Shown here piece by piece: positions 23,294 through 33,078 of a stretch of 64,000 nucleotides of DNA. The stretch is from Magnetospirillum sulfuroxidans (GTDB taxonomy: Bacteria > Pseudomonadota > Alphaproteobacteria > Rhodospirillales > Magnetospirillaceae). Each line of letters begins with the position of its first letter. Positions within the stretch are counted from its first letter, which is position 1. A program made the translations under genes and the position numbers. The stretch lies in the NCBI RefSeq assembly GCF_018224925.1, contig NZ_JAGTUF010000012.1, forward strand, positions 1 through 64,000, in the 5' to 3' direction. Below the pieces are notes generated by a model. That model saw nothing but the letters and a program-made list of their open reading frames with translations. It was not told the origin of the DNA and made no database searches.

Positions 23294-25444
23294 ATGACCG
23301 AGTTTGCCAAGAAGTCTCTTGCCGATTGGGAAGCGCTGGCTTCCAAGGATCTCAAGGGCGCGTCGCCAGATACGCTGACCTGGGAGACGCCGGAGGGCAT
23401 CAAGGTCAAGCCGCTTTACACCGCCGCCGATCTGGAAGGCCTGGAAGGCCTGGACACCCTGCCCGGTTTCCCGCCGTTCCTGCGCGGACCGCGCGCCACC
23501 ATGTACGCGGCCCGGCCGTGGACGGTGCGTCAGTACGCCGGTTTCTCCACCGCCGAGGATTCCAACAAATTCTACCGCGCCAATCTGGCCGCCGGTCAAA
23601 AGGGCCTGTCGGTGGCCTTCGATCTGGCCACCCATCGCGGCTATGATTCGGATCACCCCCGCGTCGTCGGCGATGTCGGCAAGGCCGGCGTCGCCATCGA
23701 TTCGGTCGAGGACATGAAGATCTTGTTCGACGGCATCCCGCTGGACGAAATGAGCGTGTCGATGACCATGAACGGCGCCGTGTTGCCGGTTCTGGCCGGC
23801 TATATCGTCGCCGCCGAGGAACAGGGCGTTTCCCAAGACAAGCTGTCGGGCACCATCCAGAACGACATCTTGAAGGAGTTCATGGTCCGCAACACCTATA
23901 TCTATCCGCCGGCGCCGAGCATGCGGATCATCGCCGACATCATCGACTACACGTCGAAGAACATGCCCAAGTTCAATTCCATCTCCATTTCCGGCTATCA
24001 CATGCAAGAAGCCGGCGCCACCGCCGTGCAGGAATTGGCCTTCACCCTGGCCGATGGCTTGGAATACGTGCGCGCCGCCCTCGGTCGCGGCCTCAAGATC
24101 GACGAATTCGCCGGCCGGCTGTCGTTCTTTTGGGCCATCGGCATGAATTTCTTCATGGAAATCGCCAAGATGCGCGCCGGTCGCCTGTTGTGGGCGCGCA
24201 TGATCAAGCAATTCGATCCGCAAAAGCCGTCATCCATGGCCCTGCGCACCCATTGCCAGACCTCGGGCGTGTCGCTGACCGAAAAGGACGCTTACAACAA
24301 CGTCGTCCGCACCACCATCGAAGCCATGGCCGCCGTCCTGGGCGGCACCCAATCGTTGCACACCAACGCGCTGGACGAAGCCATCGCCCTGCCGACGCCG
24401 TTCTCGGCCCGTATCGCCCGCAACACCCAGCTGATCATTCAAGAAGAGACCGGCATCCCCAACGTCGTCGATCCGCTGGCCGGTTCGTACTATGTGGAAA
24501 GCCTGACCAACGCCCTGGCCGAAGAAGCCTGGAAGTTGATCGAGGAAGTCGAAGCGCTGGGCGGCATGACCAAGGCGGTCGAATCCGGCATGCCGAAGAT
24601 GAAGATCGAAGAAGCCGCCGCCCGCCGTCAGGCCCGCATTGATCGCGGGGACGAGGTCGTGGTCGGCGTCAACAAGTACCAGCCCAAGGAAGAGACCGCG
24701 ATCGAGATTCTCGACGTGGACAACGCCATGGTGCGCGAATCGCAAATCGCCCGCCTCAAGCAAATCCGTGCCAGCCGCGATCAGGCCAAGGTCGATGCCG
24801 CCCTGGCGGCACTGACCACAGCGGCCGAAACCGGCGAGGGCAATCTGCTGGAACTGGCGGTGATCGCCACTCGGGCGCGGGCCACCGTCGGCGAAATTTC
24901 CGATGCCATGGAAAAGGCCTTCACCCGCCACCGTGCCGTCAACCGCACCATTTCCGGCGTCTATGGCGGCGTCTACAAGGATGATGACGGCTTTGCCCGG
25001 CTCAAGGCCGATATCGACGCTTTCGCCAAGGAAGAAGGCCGCCGTCCGCGCATGCTGGTGGTCAAGATGGGCCAGGACGGCCATGATCGCGGGGCCAAGG
25101 TGATCGCCACCGCTTTCGCCGATATCGGCTTTGACGTCGATGTCGGGCCGTTGTTCCAGACCCCGGATGAAGCCGCCCGCCAAGCGGTGGAGAACGACGT
25201 CCACATCGTCGCCGCCTCGTCGCTGGCCGCTGGCCATAAGACCTTGGTGCCGCAACTGATCGCCGAACTCAAGGCACAGGGCGCCGGCGACATCATGGTC
25301 GTCACCGGCGGCGTCATCCCGCCCCAGGATTACGACTTCTTGTACCAGGCCGGCGTCGCCGCCGTTTATGGTCCGGGCACCAACATTCCCAAGGCCGCCG
25401 GCGAAATTCTGGAACTGCTGAAGAAAAAGCGAACCGCCGCCTGA
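23294..25444 (+). CDS. scpA: methylmalonyl-CoA mutase, single-chain type
   Basis: An adenosylcobalamin-dependent enzyme interconverting (R)-methylmalonyl-CoA and succinyl-CoA, used for propionate, odd-chain and ethylmalonyl-CoA-pathway carbon. The 716-residue chain has the substrate barrel ([34 protein letters not shown]) and a C-terminal B12-binding domain with D595-x-H597-x-x-G600. The ATG at 23294 follows GCGGAGGAA. It is a single-gene operon with its own promoter and terminator. The cobalamin cluster about 6 kb away makes its cofactor. Confidence 0.96.
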   Translation: MTEFAKKSLADWEALASKDLKGASPDTLTWETPEGIKVKPLYTAADLEGLEGLDTLPGFPPFLRGPRATMYAARPWTVRQYAGFSTAEDSNKFYRANLAAGQKGLSVAFDLATHRGYDSDHPRVVGDVGKAGVAIDSVEDMKILFDGIPLDEMSVSMTMNGAVLPVLAGYIVAAEEQGVSQDKLSGTIQNDILKEFMVRNTYIYPPAPSMRIIADIIDYTSKNMPKFNSISISGYHMQEAGATAVQELAFTLADGLEYVRAALGRGLKIDEFAGRLSFFWAIGMNFFMEIAKMRAGRLLWARMIKQFDPQKPSSMALRTHCQTSGVSLTEKDAYNNVVRTTIEAMAAVLGGTQSLHTNALDEAIALPTPFSARIARNTQLIIQEETGIPNVVDPLAGSYYVESLTNALAEEAWKLIEEVEALGGMTKAVESGMPKMKIEEAAARRQARIDRGDEVVVGVNKYQPKEETAIEILDVDNAMVRESQIARLKQIRASRDQAKVDAALAALTTAAETGEGNLLELAVIATRARATVGEISDAMEKAFTRHRAVNRTISGVYGGVYKDDDGFARLKADIDAFAKEEGRRPRMLVVKMGQDGHDRGAKVIATAFADIGFDVDVGPLFQTPDEAARQAVENDVHIVAASSLAAGHKTLVPQLIAELKAQGAGDIMVVTGGVIPPQDYDFLYQAGVAAVYGPGTNIPKAAGEILELLKKKRTAA

Positions 25445-25465
25445 TCCGACGGTCATCTGTCACGC

Positions 25466-25500
25466 AAAGGGCCATCCGGGCGATCCCGGATGGCCTTTTT
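25466..25500 (+). terminator. rho-independent terminator of scpA
   Basis: GGCCATCCGGG and CCCGGATGGCC form a perfect 11-bp stem with a 4-base loop, followed by TTTTT, 25 bases after the mutase stop. Confidence 0.92.
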
Positions 25501-25554
25501 GCCGCCCAAGGCCCATGATGACGGCGGGATGGCGTGTTGACAGGGGACAATAGG

Positions 25555-26043
25555 ATGAAACGAATCCTTTTTGCCGTCATGCTGTTGGCCGCTCCGGCGG
25601 CGTTGGCCGCCGAAACCGCTCCGTTGGCCAAGGCGCCGGCACCCGTGGCGGGTCCGGTCATCGTTCAGGTGGGGGATTCCGCCTTGACCCTTGCCGCCAT
25701 CGAACAATTGCCGCTGCGCCAATCGCGCATGGCCAATCCGTGGTCCCCCGATGGGGCGCTTTGGCTGGGCGTGCGGCTGGCGGACCTCCTGGCCGCCCAT
25801 GGACTTGCCGGTCGTGACGTCGCCCTGCGGGCAAAGGACAATTACACCATCCGTCTAAAGCCGACCGACATCACCGGCGACGAGCCGTTGCTGGCCACCC
25901 GCGTGGACGGCAAACCGCTGGACCCGACCACCACCGGTCCCTTGATGCTGCTATGGCCGGCCCAGGCGGAAAAAGTGATGGCCAAGACGGCGCCCGATTC
26001 CAACTGGATCTGGGGCATCGTCGAGATCAAGGCGGCGCCTTAG
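25555..26043 (+). CDS. periplasmic pterin-binding-domain protein
   Basis: A 162-residue secreted protein. The signal peptide is residues 1-19 (MKRILFAVMLLAAPAALAA). The mature part resembles the fold of the sulphite-oxidase molybdopterin domain in its stripped-down form (COG3915): SRMANPWSPDGALWLGVRLA, then VALRAKDNYTIRL and DSNWIWGIVEIK. Relatives are often found beside sensor kinases and may act as ligand-binding partners, but no kinase is next to it here. The catalytic cysteine of true sulphite oxidases is absent. Confidence 0.7.
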   Translation: MKRILFAVMLLAAPAALAAETAPLAKAPAPVAGPVIVQVGDSALTLAAIEQLPLRQSRMANPWSPDGALWLGVRLADLLAAHGLAGRDVALRAKDNYTIRLKPTDITGDEPLLATRVDGKPLDPTTTGPLMLLWPAQAEKVMAKTAPDSNWIWGIVEIKAAP

Positions 26044-26114
26044 AACAACGGGCCCCCCCGTTGCCTGAGCAAGCGTTGAGCGCCCCACGCTCGGGTGAAT
26101 CCTGGCGGGGCCAC

Positions 26115-26147
26115 GAAAAAACCCCCGCCGGAGCATCCGGCGGGGGC
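26115..26147 (-). terminator. rho-independent terminator of ppa
   Basis: On the minus strand CCCCCGCCGG and CCGGCGGGGG form a 10-bp stem with a 5-base loop, followed by TTTTTT. It lies between the convergent pterin-domain gene and ppa. Confidence 0.9.
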
Positions 26148-26173
26148 TTGATCGCATCGAAAAGAAAAGAAGC

Positions 26174-26710
26174 TTACTTCTTCTTCTTTTCCGCCTTCTT
26201 GATACCGACCTCGATGATGGCGGCCGCGTCTTCCGGGCCCTTCCAGCCCAAGCACTTGACCCACTTCCCCTTTTCAAGGTCCTTGTAGTGGGTGAAGAAG
26301 TGCTCGATCTGCTCGATCAGGGTGTTGGGCAGATCGGTGTAGCTGGCCACGTCATCGTAATAGGGGTGCAGCTTGGGATGCGGAACCGCCAGGATCTTTT
26401 CGTCCTGACCGCTTTCGTCTTCCATCAGCAGCACGCCGATGGGACGGCAGCGCATCACCGAACCGACGGCCACACCGTGCTTGCCGACCACCATCACGTC
26501 CACCGGATCACCATCTTCCGACAGGGTATGCGGAATGAAACCGTAATTGGTCGGATAGAACATGGCGGTGTGCAGGAAACGGTCCACGAACATGGCGCCG
26601 GATTCTTTGTCGATCTCGTACTTCACCGGATCGCCGCGCAGCGGAATCTCGATGATGACGTTGATGTCGTGGGGCGGGTTCTTGCCGATCGGGATCTTCT
26701 TGATGTCCAT
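26174..26710 (-). CDS. ppa: inorganic pyrophosphatase, family I
   Basis: A 178-residue soluble pyrophosphatase that hydrolyses PPi and pulls biosynthetic reactions forward. The signature DGDPVDV is at 66-72 with the three metal-binding Asp, and the substrate-site residues in [18 protein letters not shown] and [10 protein letters not shown] are present. A lysine-rich tail ends the protein. Its ATG lies one base after the ald stop codon, with an AAGGAC site inside the end of ald, so ald-ppa is one operon. Confidence 0.96.
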   Translation of the reverse strand: MDIKKIPIGKNPPHDINVIIEIPLRGDPVKYEIDKESGAMFVDRFLHTAMFYPTNYGFIPHTLSEDGDPVDVMVVGKHGVAVGSVMRCRPIGVLLMEDESGQDEKILAVPHPKLHPYYDDVASYTDLPNTLIEQIEHFFTHYKDLEKGKWVKCLGWKGPEDAAAIIEVGIKKAEKKKK

Positions 26711-26711
26711 T

Positions 26712-27842
26712 TTATTGTCCTTGTTGCCTTGTCAAAGCGACCTCGGGGTCCAAATACCCCAAACCGAGGGCGCGCGCCACAGCCTCGTGCGTGACATTTC
26801 CACTGTGGATGTTCAATCCCGCTTTTAAATGCGGGTCTTCGGCCAATGCCCTGGCCCATCCCTTGTCGGCCAAGGCCAGAACAAAGGGAAGCGTGGCATG
26901 CCCCAACGCGAATGCCGAAGTGCGGGCAACGGCGCCGGGCATATTGGTGACACAGTAATGAACCACCCCGGATTCCACATATGTGGGCTGGGCGTGGCTG
27001 GTTGGACGCGAGGTGGCGATGCAGCCGCCCTGGTCGATGGCGACATCGACGATGACCGAGCCGGGCCGCATCGACGCCACCCCAGCGGCCGAGACCAGAC
27101 GCGGCGCGGCGGCGCCAGGGATCAACACGGCGCCGATCAGCAGATCGGCCTGCGGCAACAGATGTTCGATCGCATCCGCCGTGGCGTAAGCGGTCATAAG
27201 GCGATTGCCAAAGATTTCATCCAAATGGCGCAGCCGCGACAGCGATTTGTCCAAAATGGTCACCCGCGCGCCCAGCCCCAGGGCCATGCGCGCGGCATTG
27301 GCGCCGACCACGCCGCCGCCCAGCACCACCACATGCCCCGCCATCACCCCAGGCACACCGCCCAGCAACACACCGGCGCCGCCTTGTTCCTTTTCCAGAC
27401 AATGGGCGCCGACTTGCACCGCCATGCGGCCGGCAACCTCGCTCATCGGCGCCAACAGCGGCAGACCGCCCTGAGCATCGGTCACCGTCTCATAGGCGAT
27501 GGCGGTGCAGCCCGAATGCAGCAACGCCTGGGTTTGCTTGGGATCGGGAGCCAGATGCAAATAGGTGAACAGCACCTGTCCGGGACGCAGCAATCCATAT
27601 TCGGCCGGCTGCGGCTCCTTGACCTTAAGGATCATGTCGGCCGTGGCGAAAACGCCAGCGGCATCGGCGGCGATTTCCGCCCCGGCCAACCGATAGCTTT
27701 GATCGTCGCAGCCGATGCCCAGGCCGGCGCCGCTTTGCACCGTTACCTGGTGGCCGTGATTAACCAATTCCCGCACCGCCGCCGGCACTAAGCCGACGCG
27801 GTATTCATGGGTCTTGATTTCCGTGGGAACGCCAACACGCAT
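26712..27842 (-). CDS. ald: alanine dehydrogenase
   Basis: A 376-residue NAD-dependent enzyme interconverting L-alanine and pyruvate plus ammonia. It has the N-terminal [29 protein letters not shown], the catalytic region FTYLHLAPD, and the Rossmann motif [15 protein letters not shown]. Length is normal for the family. An AT-rich inverted repeat TCCTT/AAGGA (27855-27871) sits 13 bases upstream and may be part of the promoter or a Lrp-type operator. Downstream, ppa follows directly. Confidence 0.95.
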   Translation of the reverse strand: MRVGVPTEIKTHEYRVGLVPAAVRELVNHGHQVTVQSGAGLGIGCDDQSYRLAGAEIAADAAGVFATADMILKVKEPQPAEYGLLRPGQVLFTYLHLAPDPKQTQALLHSGCTAIAYETVTDAQGGLPLLAPMSEVAGRMAVQVGAHCLEKEQGGAGVLLGGVPGVMAGHVVVLGGGVVGANAARMALGLGARVTILDKSLSRLRHLDEIFGNRLMTAYATADAIEHLLPQADLLIGAVLIPGAAAPRLVSAAGVASMRPGSVIVDVAIDQGGCIATSRPTSHAQPTYVESGVVHYCVTNMPGAVARTSAFALGHATLPFVLALADKGWARALAEDPHLKAGLNIHSGNVTHEAVARALGLGYLDPEVALTRQQGQ

Positions 27843-27892
27843 GCGACCCCCCTTTCCTTATATAAAAAGGATGAACCCAATGTGGTTTTGGT

Positions 27893-29173
27893 TCAACCCG
27901 TCGCTTTCGCCACCACCGGATCACGCCGCATCATCCACACCAACAGCAGCAAGCCGGGCAAGGCGACGGCGGTGGAGACCAGGAAGAAATCCACCCATCC
28001 CAGCCGTTCCGCCAGCACCCCCGCGCTGGAAGCGATCAGCGTGCGCCCCACCGCCGCCAGGGACGACAGCAGCGCGTATTGGGTTCCGGTGTAACTGAGA
28101 CTGCACAGACCCGACATATAGGCGACGAAGGCGGCCGAGCCCAAGCCGCCGGAAAAATTCTCGACGGCGATGGTCAGGGTCAGGGCCATGATGTTGTGCC
28201 CCATCACCGCCTGCCAAGCGAACATCAGATTCGAGACCATCTGCAACACGCCGCACACCAGCAGGCTTTTGAACAGGCCATAGCGGGCGACCAAGATGCC
28301 GCCCAGCACGGTGCCGGCGATGGTGGCGCCGAAGCCGAACACCTTGGAGACAGCGGCGATTTCCGCCTTGGAAAAGCCCATGCGCACGTAAAATGGATTG
28401 GCCATCACCCCGGCGAAGGCATCGCCCAGCTTGTACAGCAAGACAAAGGCAAGCACGGCGACGATCATCCAGCCCTGGCGTCGGGCCATGTCCATGAACG
28501 GATCGGCGACGGCATGACGCAGCCAGCCGCTCAGGCCCGGAGGCGGCGGCACGACGACGCCCTGGGGTTCCGGATTGGCCAACACCGTGGCCATGCCGAT
28601 CCCGACCAAGGCGGCCATGATCCAATAGGTCCAAGCCCACGAGCCGGAATATTGCGCCAGCAACAGCGCCCCGGCCCCGGAAATCAGCATGGCGACGCGA
28701 TAGCCCAATTGCACCGCCGCCGCCCCGGCACCGTATTGTTCTTCATCCAAAATCTCGACGCGATAGGCGTCGATGACGATATCCTGGCTGGCCGAACAAA
28801 ACGCCACCACCACCGCCAGCAGCGCGGTCAGTTCCGGCCAAAGCGCCGGATCATTGGCGCCCAACGCCGCCAAGGCGGCGATCAGCAAGACCTGCGTCGA
28901 CAGCATCCACGCCCGGCGACGACCGAAACGACGGCTGAGAAACGGCAACCGCACCTGATCGATCAACGGCGCCCAGGCAAATTTAAAGGTATAGGGCACG
29001 CCGACCAGGGCGAAAAAACCGATGGTTTGCAGCGATACCTGCGCCTCGGTCAGCCACACCGCCAAGGTCGCCCCGGTCAGCGCCAAGGGCAAGCCGCTGG
29101 AAAACCCCAGCAACAGAACCGTCAGGATGCGACGATCCCCATAAACCGCCAGCGCCGCGCCTATCTTGCTCAT
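27893..29173 (-). CDS. ampG: AmpG-family muropeptide permease
   Basis: A 426-residue MFS-fold inner-membrane protein that imports anhydro-muropeptides for cell-wall recycling. It has the AmpG-typical opening LGFSSGLPLALTGATLAVWL, the loop YTFKFAWAPLIDQVRLPFL, and the strongly conserved SASQDIVIDAYRVEIL. About 12-14 membrane segments are expected. It stands alone on the minus strand after ald. AmpG-like exporters of other substrates exist, but the motif set is close to the true family. Confidence 0.88.
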   Translation of the reverse strand: MSKIGAALAVYGDRRILTVLLLGFSSGLPLALTGATLAVWLTEAQVSLQTIGFFALVGVPYTFKFAWAPLIDQVRLPFLSRRFGRRRAWMLSTQVLLIAALAALGANDPALWPELTALLAVVVAFCSASQDIVIDAYRVEILDEEQYGAGAAAVQLGYRVAMLISGAGALLLAQYSGSWAWTYWIMAALVGIGMATVLANPEPQGVVVPPPPGLSGWLRHAVADPFMDMARRQGWMIVAVLAFVLLYKLGDAFAGVMANPFYVRMGFSKAEIAAVSKVFGFGATIAGTVLGGILVARYGLFKSLLVCGVLQMVSNLMFAWQAVMGHNIMALTLTIAVENFSGGLGSAAFVAYMSGLCSLSYTGTQYALLSSLAAVGRTLIASSAGVLAERLGWVDFFLVSTAVALPGLLLLVWMMRRDPVVAKATG

Positions 29174-29233
29174 GATTCATCCCGGCAGCCGAAAACAAAG
29201 GCTAGCTTTGAGCCGTCAAGGGTTAAGACACCG

Positions 29234-29794
29234 CTAAAACTGTTCGAGTTCCGCATCCCAATACAGAAAATCGCTCCACGACTGATGCAGGAAATTGGGC
29301 GGGAAAGAACGGCCGTTTTCCTGAAGGCGGAAATTGCTGGGCTCAAGCGGCCAGTTCAACAGCCGCATGCCGGCCTGGGCCAGCAGCTTATGACCCTTGC
29401 GCAGATTGCACGGGGAACACGCGGCAACGACATTCGACCAATTGGTGCGCCCGCCCAAGGCCCGCGGCACCACATGGTCGAAGGTCAAATCGTGGGTGGG
29501 AAAGGGCTGGCCGCAATATTGGCAGGTGAAATGGTCACGCAGGAACACGTTAAAGCGGGTAAAGGCCGGACGGCGGGCCGCCGGGATATATTCCTTGAGC
29601 GAAATGACGCTGGGAAGCCGCATGCGCCACGATGGCGAGCGGATTTCCCGATCATATTCCGACACCACGTTGACCCGATCACAGACAACGGCCTTCACGG
29701 CCTCCTGCCAAGACCACAGGGACAGCGGAAAATAGCTGAGCGGCCTGAAATCGGCGTTCAGCACCAAGACGGGATAGCCTGAGTCTACACTCAA
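29234..29794 (-). CDS. HNH endonuclease-family protein
   Basis: A 186-residue protein with a C-terminal HNH nuclease fold. The zinc knuckle pairs CQYCGQ and CSPCNLRKG surround the core TFDHVVPRALGG, and WSNVV supplies the N position. The front third (YPVLVLNADFRPLSYFPLS) is typical of a stand-alone bacterial family with housekeeping distribution rather than a mobile homing enzyme. The start is taken as TTG at 29794, because AAGGAGGGG lies five bases upstream and family proteins begin there; the open frame upstream lacks a site. Biological role is unknown. Confidence 0.85.
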   Translation of the reverse strand: MSVDSGYPVLVLNADFRPLSYFPLSLWSWQEAVKAVVCDRVNVVSEYDREIRSPSWRMRLPSVISLKEYIPAARRPAFTRFNVFLRDHFTCQYCGQPFPTHDLTFDHVVPRALGGRTNWSNVVAACSPCNLRKGHKLLAQAGMRLLNWPLEPSNFRLQENGRSFPPNFLHQSWSDFLYWDAELEQF

Positions 29795-29876
29795 TAGCCC
29801 CTCCTTCGGCAGTCGCCACAAGATAGAGGTTTTAAAGGCGCAAATCCATACCCCCGGTGATGACGATTTGGCGAAA

Positions 29877-30548
29877 TCAGCCGGGAACGGGCAAACCAAA
29901 AGCCTGACGCAGGAAAGCCGCGGCCAAGGCCAGGCCGGGACCATCGATGGAATGGTCGAGATCGGGCCGCAATTCGGTCAGCACCGGGAGACCCACCGCC
30001 GCCAAGGCCTGTTCCGCCGCCGGCAAACAGGCGGGGTTGACCACCGGGTCGGCATCGCCATGGATCAGCAGCACACGCGGACGCGACACCACTTCGGCGG
30101 CCAATGTCTCGGCCGCGACCACCGCCCCGGAAAAACCGACGATGGCGGCGCAGGGCTTGGCCCGCCGCGGCCCCACATGCAGCGACATCATGGTGCCCTG
30201 GCTGAAACCGATCAGCGCCAGCGCCGAATCGTCCAGGCCGTATTCGGCCAGCTTGGCGTCAATAAAGGCATCGACGACGGGAGCGGTGGCGCGAATCCCG
30301 GCCGCCAAGGCCTCGCCCGAGCGATCTTGCAACGAAAACCACTGCCGGCCAAAGGGGGCCATGTCATAGGCGAACGGCGCATCGGGGGCGATGAACACCG
30401 CATCCGGCAACATGGGCGCCACATAAGGCACCAAGCCAAACAGATCGGCGCCGTCGGCGCCGACGCCATGCAGCAAGATCACCACTTGGCGGGCGGCCCC
30501 ACCCGAGACCGGGGTGGCCACATGGGCGGACAAGGCGGGCTGGGTCAT
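29877..30548 (-). CDS. alpha/beta-hydrolase, carboxylesterase/phospholipase type
   Basis: A 223-residue serine esterase of the YpfH/acyl-protein-thioesterase group. The nucleophile is Ser116 in GFSQG. The oxyanion loop is LLHGVGADG, and the remaining triad is in HGDADPVV (Asp) and DLDHSID (His). No signal peptide, so it is cytoplasmic. The ATG at 30548 follows AAGGAAAC. It is divergent from gluQ with a 43-base gap. Natural substrate unknown. Confidence 0.87.
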   Translation of the reverse strand: MTQPALSAHVATPVSGGAARQVVILLHGVGADGADLFGLVPYVAPMLPDAVFIAPDAPFAYDMAPFGRQWFSLQDRSGEALAAGIRATAPVVDAFIDAKLAEYGLDDSALALIGFSQGTMMSLHVGPRRAKPCAAIVGFSGAVVAAETLAAEVVSRPRVLLIHGDADPVVNPACLPAAEQALAAVGLPVLTELRPDLDHSIDGPGLALAAAFLRQAFGLPVPG

Positions 30549-30591
30549 CACGTTTCCTTGAGCGACGGGGGCTTGGATCGTGGAGTATGGT

Positions 30592-31455
30592 ATGGTTGAC
30601 GCCATGATCACAACCACCCGTTTCGCCCCCAGTCCCACCGGGCTGTTACATCTTGGTCATGCCTATGGCGCCCTGTTCGCCCAAGATCAGGCACGGCGGC
30701 GCAAGGGGCGCTTTTTGCTGCGGCTGGAAGACATTGATCCTGGCCGCTGCCGGGCCGAATTCGCTGCCGCCATTATCGACGATCTGCGTTGGCTGGGGCT
30801 GGATTGGGACGCTCCGATCCGCCGTCAATCCGAACACCTGGAAGAATACCGCCGACTCCTCGCCCGGCTGGCGGCGCGGGGCTTATTGTATCCCTGCTTT
30901 TGCACCCGTAAGGATATCGAGGCGGAAATCGCCCGTTCGGGCCACGCCCCCCATGGCCCCGACGGCGCGTTGTATCCCGGCCTGTGCCGAAGCCTAAGCG
31001 CCGATCAGCGGGCCGAAAAGCAGGCCGCCGGCCAGACATGCGCCCTGCGTCTGGACATGGCCGCCGCCATCGCTCAAACCGGGACATTGTGGTGGCACGA
31101 TCACCACGCCGGCCGCATCGCCGCCCAGCCCGAATTGTTCGGCGACGTGGTGTTGGCGCGCAAGGACACGCCGACCAGCTATCATCTGGCGGTGACCTGG
31201 GATGACGCCCTGCAACAGGTCACTTTGGTGACCCGCGGGCAGGATCTGTTCGCCGCCACCCATGTCCATCGCCTGTTGCAAGCCCTGCTGGAGCTGCCGA
31301 CGCCCCAATACCATCACCATCCGCTGCGTACCGATTCTCAGGGGCGACGTTACGCCAAACGCGACAAAGCCTTGACCATTGCCGCCTTGCGCGCCGCCGG
31401 CCGCTCTCCCGCCGAAATTCAGGCCTTGGCCGGTTTCATTCCGCTTTCGAAGTGA
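30592..31455 (+). CDS. gluQ: glutamyl-queuosine tRNA(Asp) synthetase
   Basis: GluQRS activates glutamate and attaches it to the queuosine base of tRNA(Asp). The 287-residue chain equals the catalytic core of a glutamyl-tRNA synthetase without the anticodon domain: FAPSPTG (11-17), HLGH (20-23), zinc-binding CFC with YPGLC, and the KMSKS-like KRDKAL. The ATG at 30592 is preferred because GGAG lies seven bases upstream; an ATG at 30604 matches the conserved start better but has no site. The 3' end overlaps a minus-strand gene by 20 bases. Confidence 0.92.
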   Translation: MVDAMITTTRFAPSPTGLLHLGHAYGALFAQDQARRRKGRFLLRLEDIDPGRCRAEFAAAIIDDLRWLGLDWDAPIRRQSEHLEEYRRLLARLAARGLLYPCFCTRKDIEAEIARSGHAPHGPDGALYPGLCRSLSADQRAEKQAAGQTCALRLDMAAAIAQTGTLWWHDHHAGRIAAQPELFGDVVLARKDTPTSYHLAVTWDDALQQVTLVTRGQDLFAATHVHRLLQALLELPTPQYHHHPLRTDSQGRRYAKRDKALTIAALRAAGRSPAEIQALAGFIPLSK

Positions 31456-31630
31456 AATGTAGGGTGGTAATCAGCCCCAACCAGGTGCCGCCGGCAAGAA
31501 CCGCCCCCAGGACGACGATCCAATATTCGGCGCTGGGGACCTTGGCGATCGCCCCCAAGGTAGCCATCCCGGCCACCCCGACAATGACGGTGACGATGGA
31601 CGACAAAAACAGCAGGCTCTTGGCATTCAT
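31436..31630 (-). CDS. small two-span membrane protein, unknown
   Basis: A 64-residue protein with two hydrophobic segments (LLFLSSIVTVIVGVAGMATL and WIVVLGAVLAGGTWLGLITT) joined by a short polar loop. No family recognised. The start at 31630 is the first ATG with such content, and GAGGCCGAG precedes it. Its last codons overlap the end of gluQ on the opposite strand, and it is divergent from cobO. Coding status is likely from its hydrophobic organisation but not proven. Confidence 0.6.
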   Translation of the reverse strand: MNAKSLLFLSSIVTVIVGVAGMATLGAIAKVPSAEYWIVVLGAVLAGGTWLGLITTLHFTSKAE

Positions 31631-31736
31631 TCTCGGCCTCCCCTTATATGCGATTATCCTACAATAAAAGTCTCGGCCTTGCATCACCCCAACGGCTTGG
31701 TCCAGCATGGCCGATCGTCCCGCCAAAGGAAATTTC

Positions 31737-32345
31737 ATGACCGACGAAGACCCGACGCAGCGCCACAAGGAAAAGATGGCCAAGAAAAAAGCCAGCCGCG
31801 ACAAGCTGATGGCGAAAAAGCAAGGCGAAAAGGGGCTGTTGATCGTCCATACCGGGCCGGGCAAGGGCAAATCCAGCGCTGCTTTCGGCATGGCCATCCG
31901 CTGTGTCGGTCACGGTTTCAAGGTCGGCATCGTCCAGTTCATCAAGGGAGCTTGGGATACCGCCGAACGGCGGGTGCTGGAAGGATTCCCCGATCTGGTC
32001 ACCTTCAAGGCCATGGGCGAAGGCTTCACCTGGGAAACCCAGGACCGCGAGCGCGACATCGCCGCCGCCGCCCGCGCCTGGGAAGTGGCCCAAGCCATGC
32101 TGGAAGACGACGCTATCCGCATGGTCATTTTGGACGAAATCAACATCGCGCTGCGCTATGATTACCTGTCGACCGAGCTTGTCCTGGCCGCCATCGCCGC
32201 CCGCCCCCCTGGCCAGCATGTGGTGCTGACCGGCCGCAACGCCTTGGCCCCGGTGATCGAAGCCGCCGATCTGGTGACCGAGATGACCTTGGTCAAGCAT
32301 CCCTTCCGTTCCGGGATCAAGGCGCAGCCGGGGGTGGAGTTTTAA
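31737..32345 (+). CDS. cobO: corrinoid adenosyltransferase, CobO/BtuR type
   Basis: It transfers adenosyl from ATP to the reduced cobalt of cob(I)yrinic acid a,c-diamide or cobinamide. The 202-residue protein has a charged N-terminal helix (RHKEKMAKKKASRDK), P-loop GPGKGKSS (40-47), VQFIKGAW, and the Walker B-like ILDEIN. The ATG at 31737 with AAAGGAAA upstream is chosen over one ten codons earlier. It is the first gene of the cobalamin cluster; no B12 riboswitch was recognised before it. Confidence 0.95.
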   Translation: MTDEDPTQRHKEKMAKKKASRDKLMAKKQGEKGLLIVHTGPGKGKSSAAFGMAIRCVGHGFKVGIVQFIKGAWDTAERRVLEGFPDLVTFKAMGEGFTWETQDRERDIAAAARAWEVAQAMLEDDAIRMVILDEINIALRYDYLSTELVLAAIAARPPGQHVVLTGRNALAPVIEAADLVTEMTLVKHPFRSGIKAQPGVEF

Positions 32346-32409
32346 CCACTTGCTAACCGGCTTCGTGCTTCGCCTATAAGCCGGATGGGTCTGGACCGGA
32401 GGAATTGCC

Positions 32410-33078
32410 ATGCTGTCGCGCCTTTTCGCCGTCTTGGTGACGCTGTGCGTCGCCCTTCCTGCCTGGGCCGATGCGGTCACCGACCAGACCTTGCTGGTTG
32501 CCAAGGCGGCCAACACGGTGGAACGCCTGCGCCGCGAAAGCGGCTTGCAACGGGATCTCGAAGCCAGGCTGGCCCACGCCCGCGCGGTCTTGATCATTCC
32601 CGATCTGGTCAAAGGCGGCTTCATTTTGGGCGCGGAATGGGGGACTGGCGTGCTGCTGACCCGCGATGGGGCGGGCCAATGGTCGGGGCCGGCGTTTTAT
32701 TCGGTCGCCTCGGGCTCGGTCGGCTTACAGATCGGGGTTCAAGACGCCGAGACCATTTTCGTCATCATGAGCGACGCCGGATTGCGGGCGATAATGGAAA
32801 ACCGCTTCAAGGCCGGCGCCGATGCCGGCATCGCCATCGCCCATATCGGCGCCGGGGCCGAAGCCGCCACCACCACCAATGCCGGCGCCGATATCTATGC
32901 CTTCAACAAGGCCATGGGCGCTTATGGCGGCGCCAGCCTGGAAGGGTCGGGCATTTTGCCCCGTCATTCGTGGAACGCCGCCTATTACGGCGGCAATCCC
33001 AGCCCCGCCGACATCGTCATCGCCCGCCAGTTGGACAACAACCAGGCGAACCGGCTGAAAGATCTCCTTGCCCGCTGA
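32410..33078 (+). CDS. secreted SYLF (Ysc84) domain lipid-binding protein
   Basis: A 222-residue protein with a Sec signal peptide (1-20, cut at AWA-D) and a SYLF domain over most of the rest: [36 protein letters not shown], and the [19 protein letters not shown] end. SYLF domains bind phosphoinositides in eukaryotes; the bacterial role is unclear. It sits between cobO and cobQ and its end overlaps cobQ, yet has no known link to B12. Confidence 0.85.
   Translation: MLSRLFAVLVTLCVALPAWADAVTDQTLLVAKAANTVERLRRESGLQRDLEARLAHARAVLIIPDLVKGGFILGAEWGTGVLLTRDGAGQWSGPAFYSVASGSVGLQIGVQDAETIFVIMSDAGLRAIMENRFKAGADAGIAIAHIGAGAEAATTTNAGADIYAFNKAMGAYGGASLEGSGILPRHSWNAAYYGGNPSPADIVIARQLDNNQANRLKDLLAR

Noticed and set aside
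28079-29782. 567-codon plus-strand frame opposite ampG and the HNH gene
   Set aside because: Runs antisense across two recognisable genes; low-complexity composition typical of shadow frames.
31631-31736. possible cobalamin riboswitch before cobO
   Set aside because: The gap is only about 106 bases and no B12-box-like core was recognised; the 128-base gap before cbiX also lacks one.
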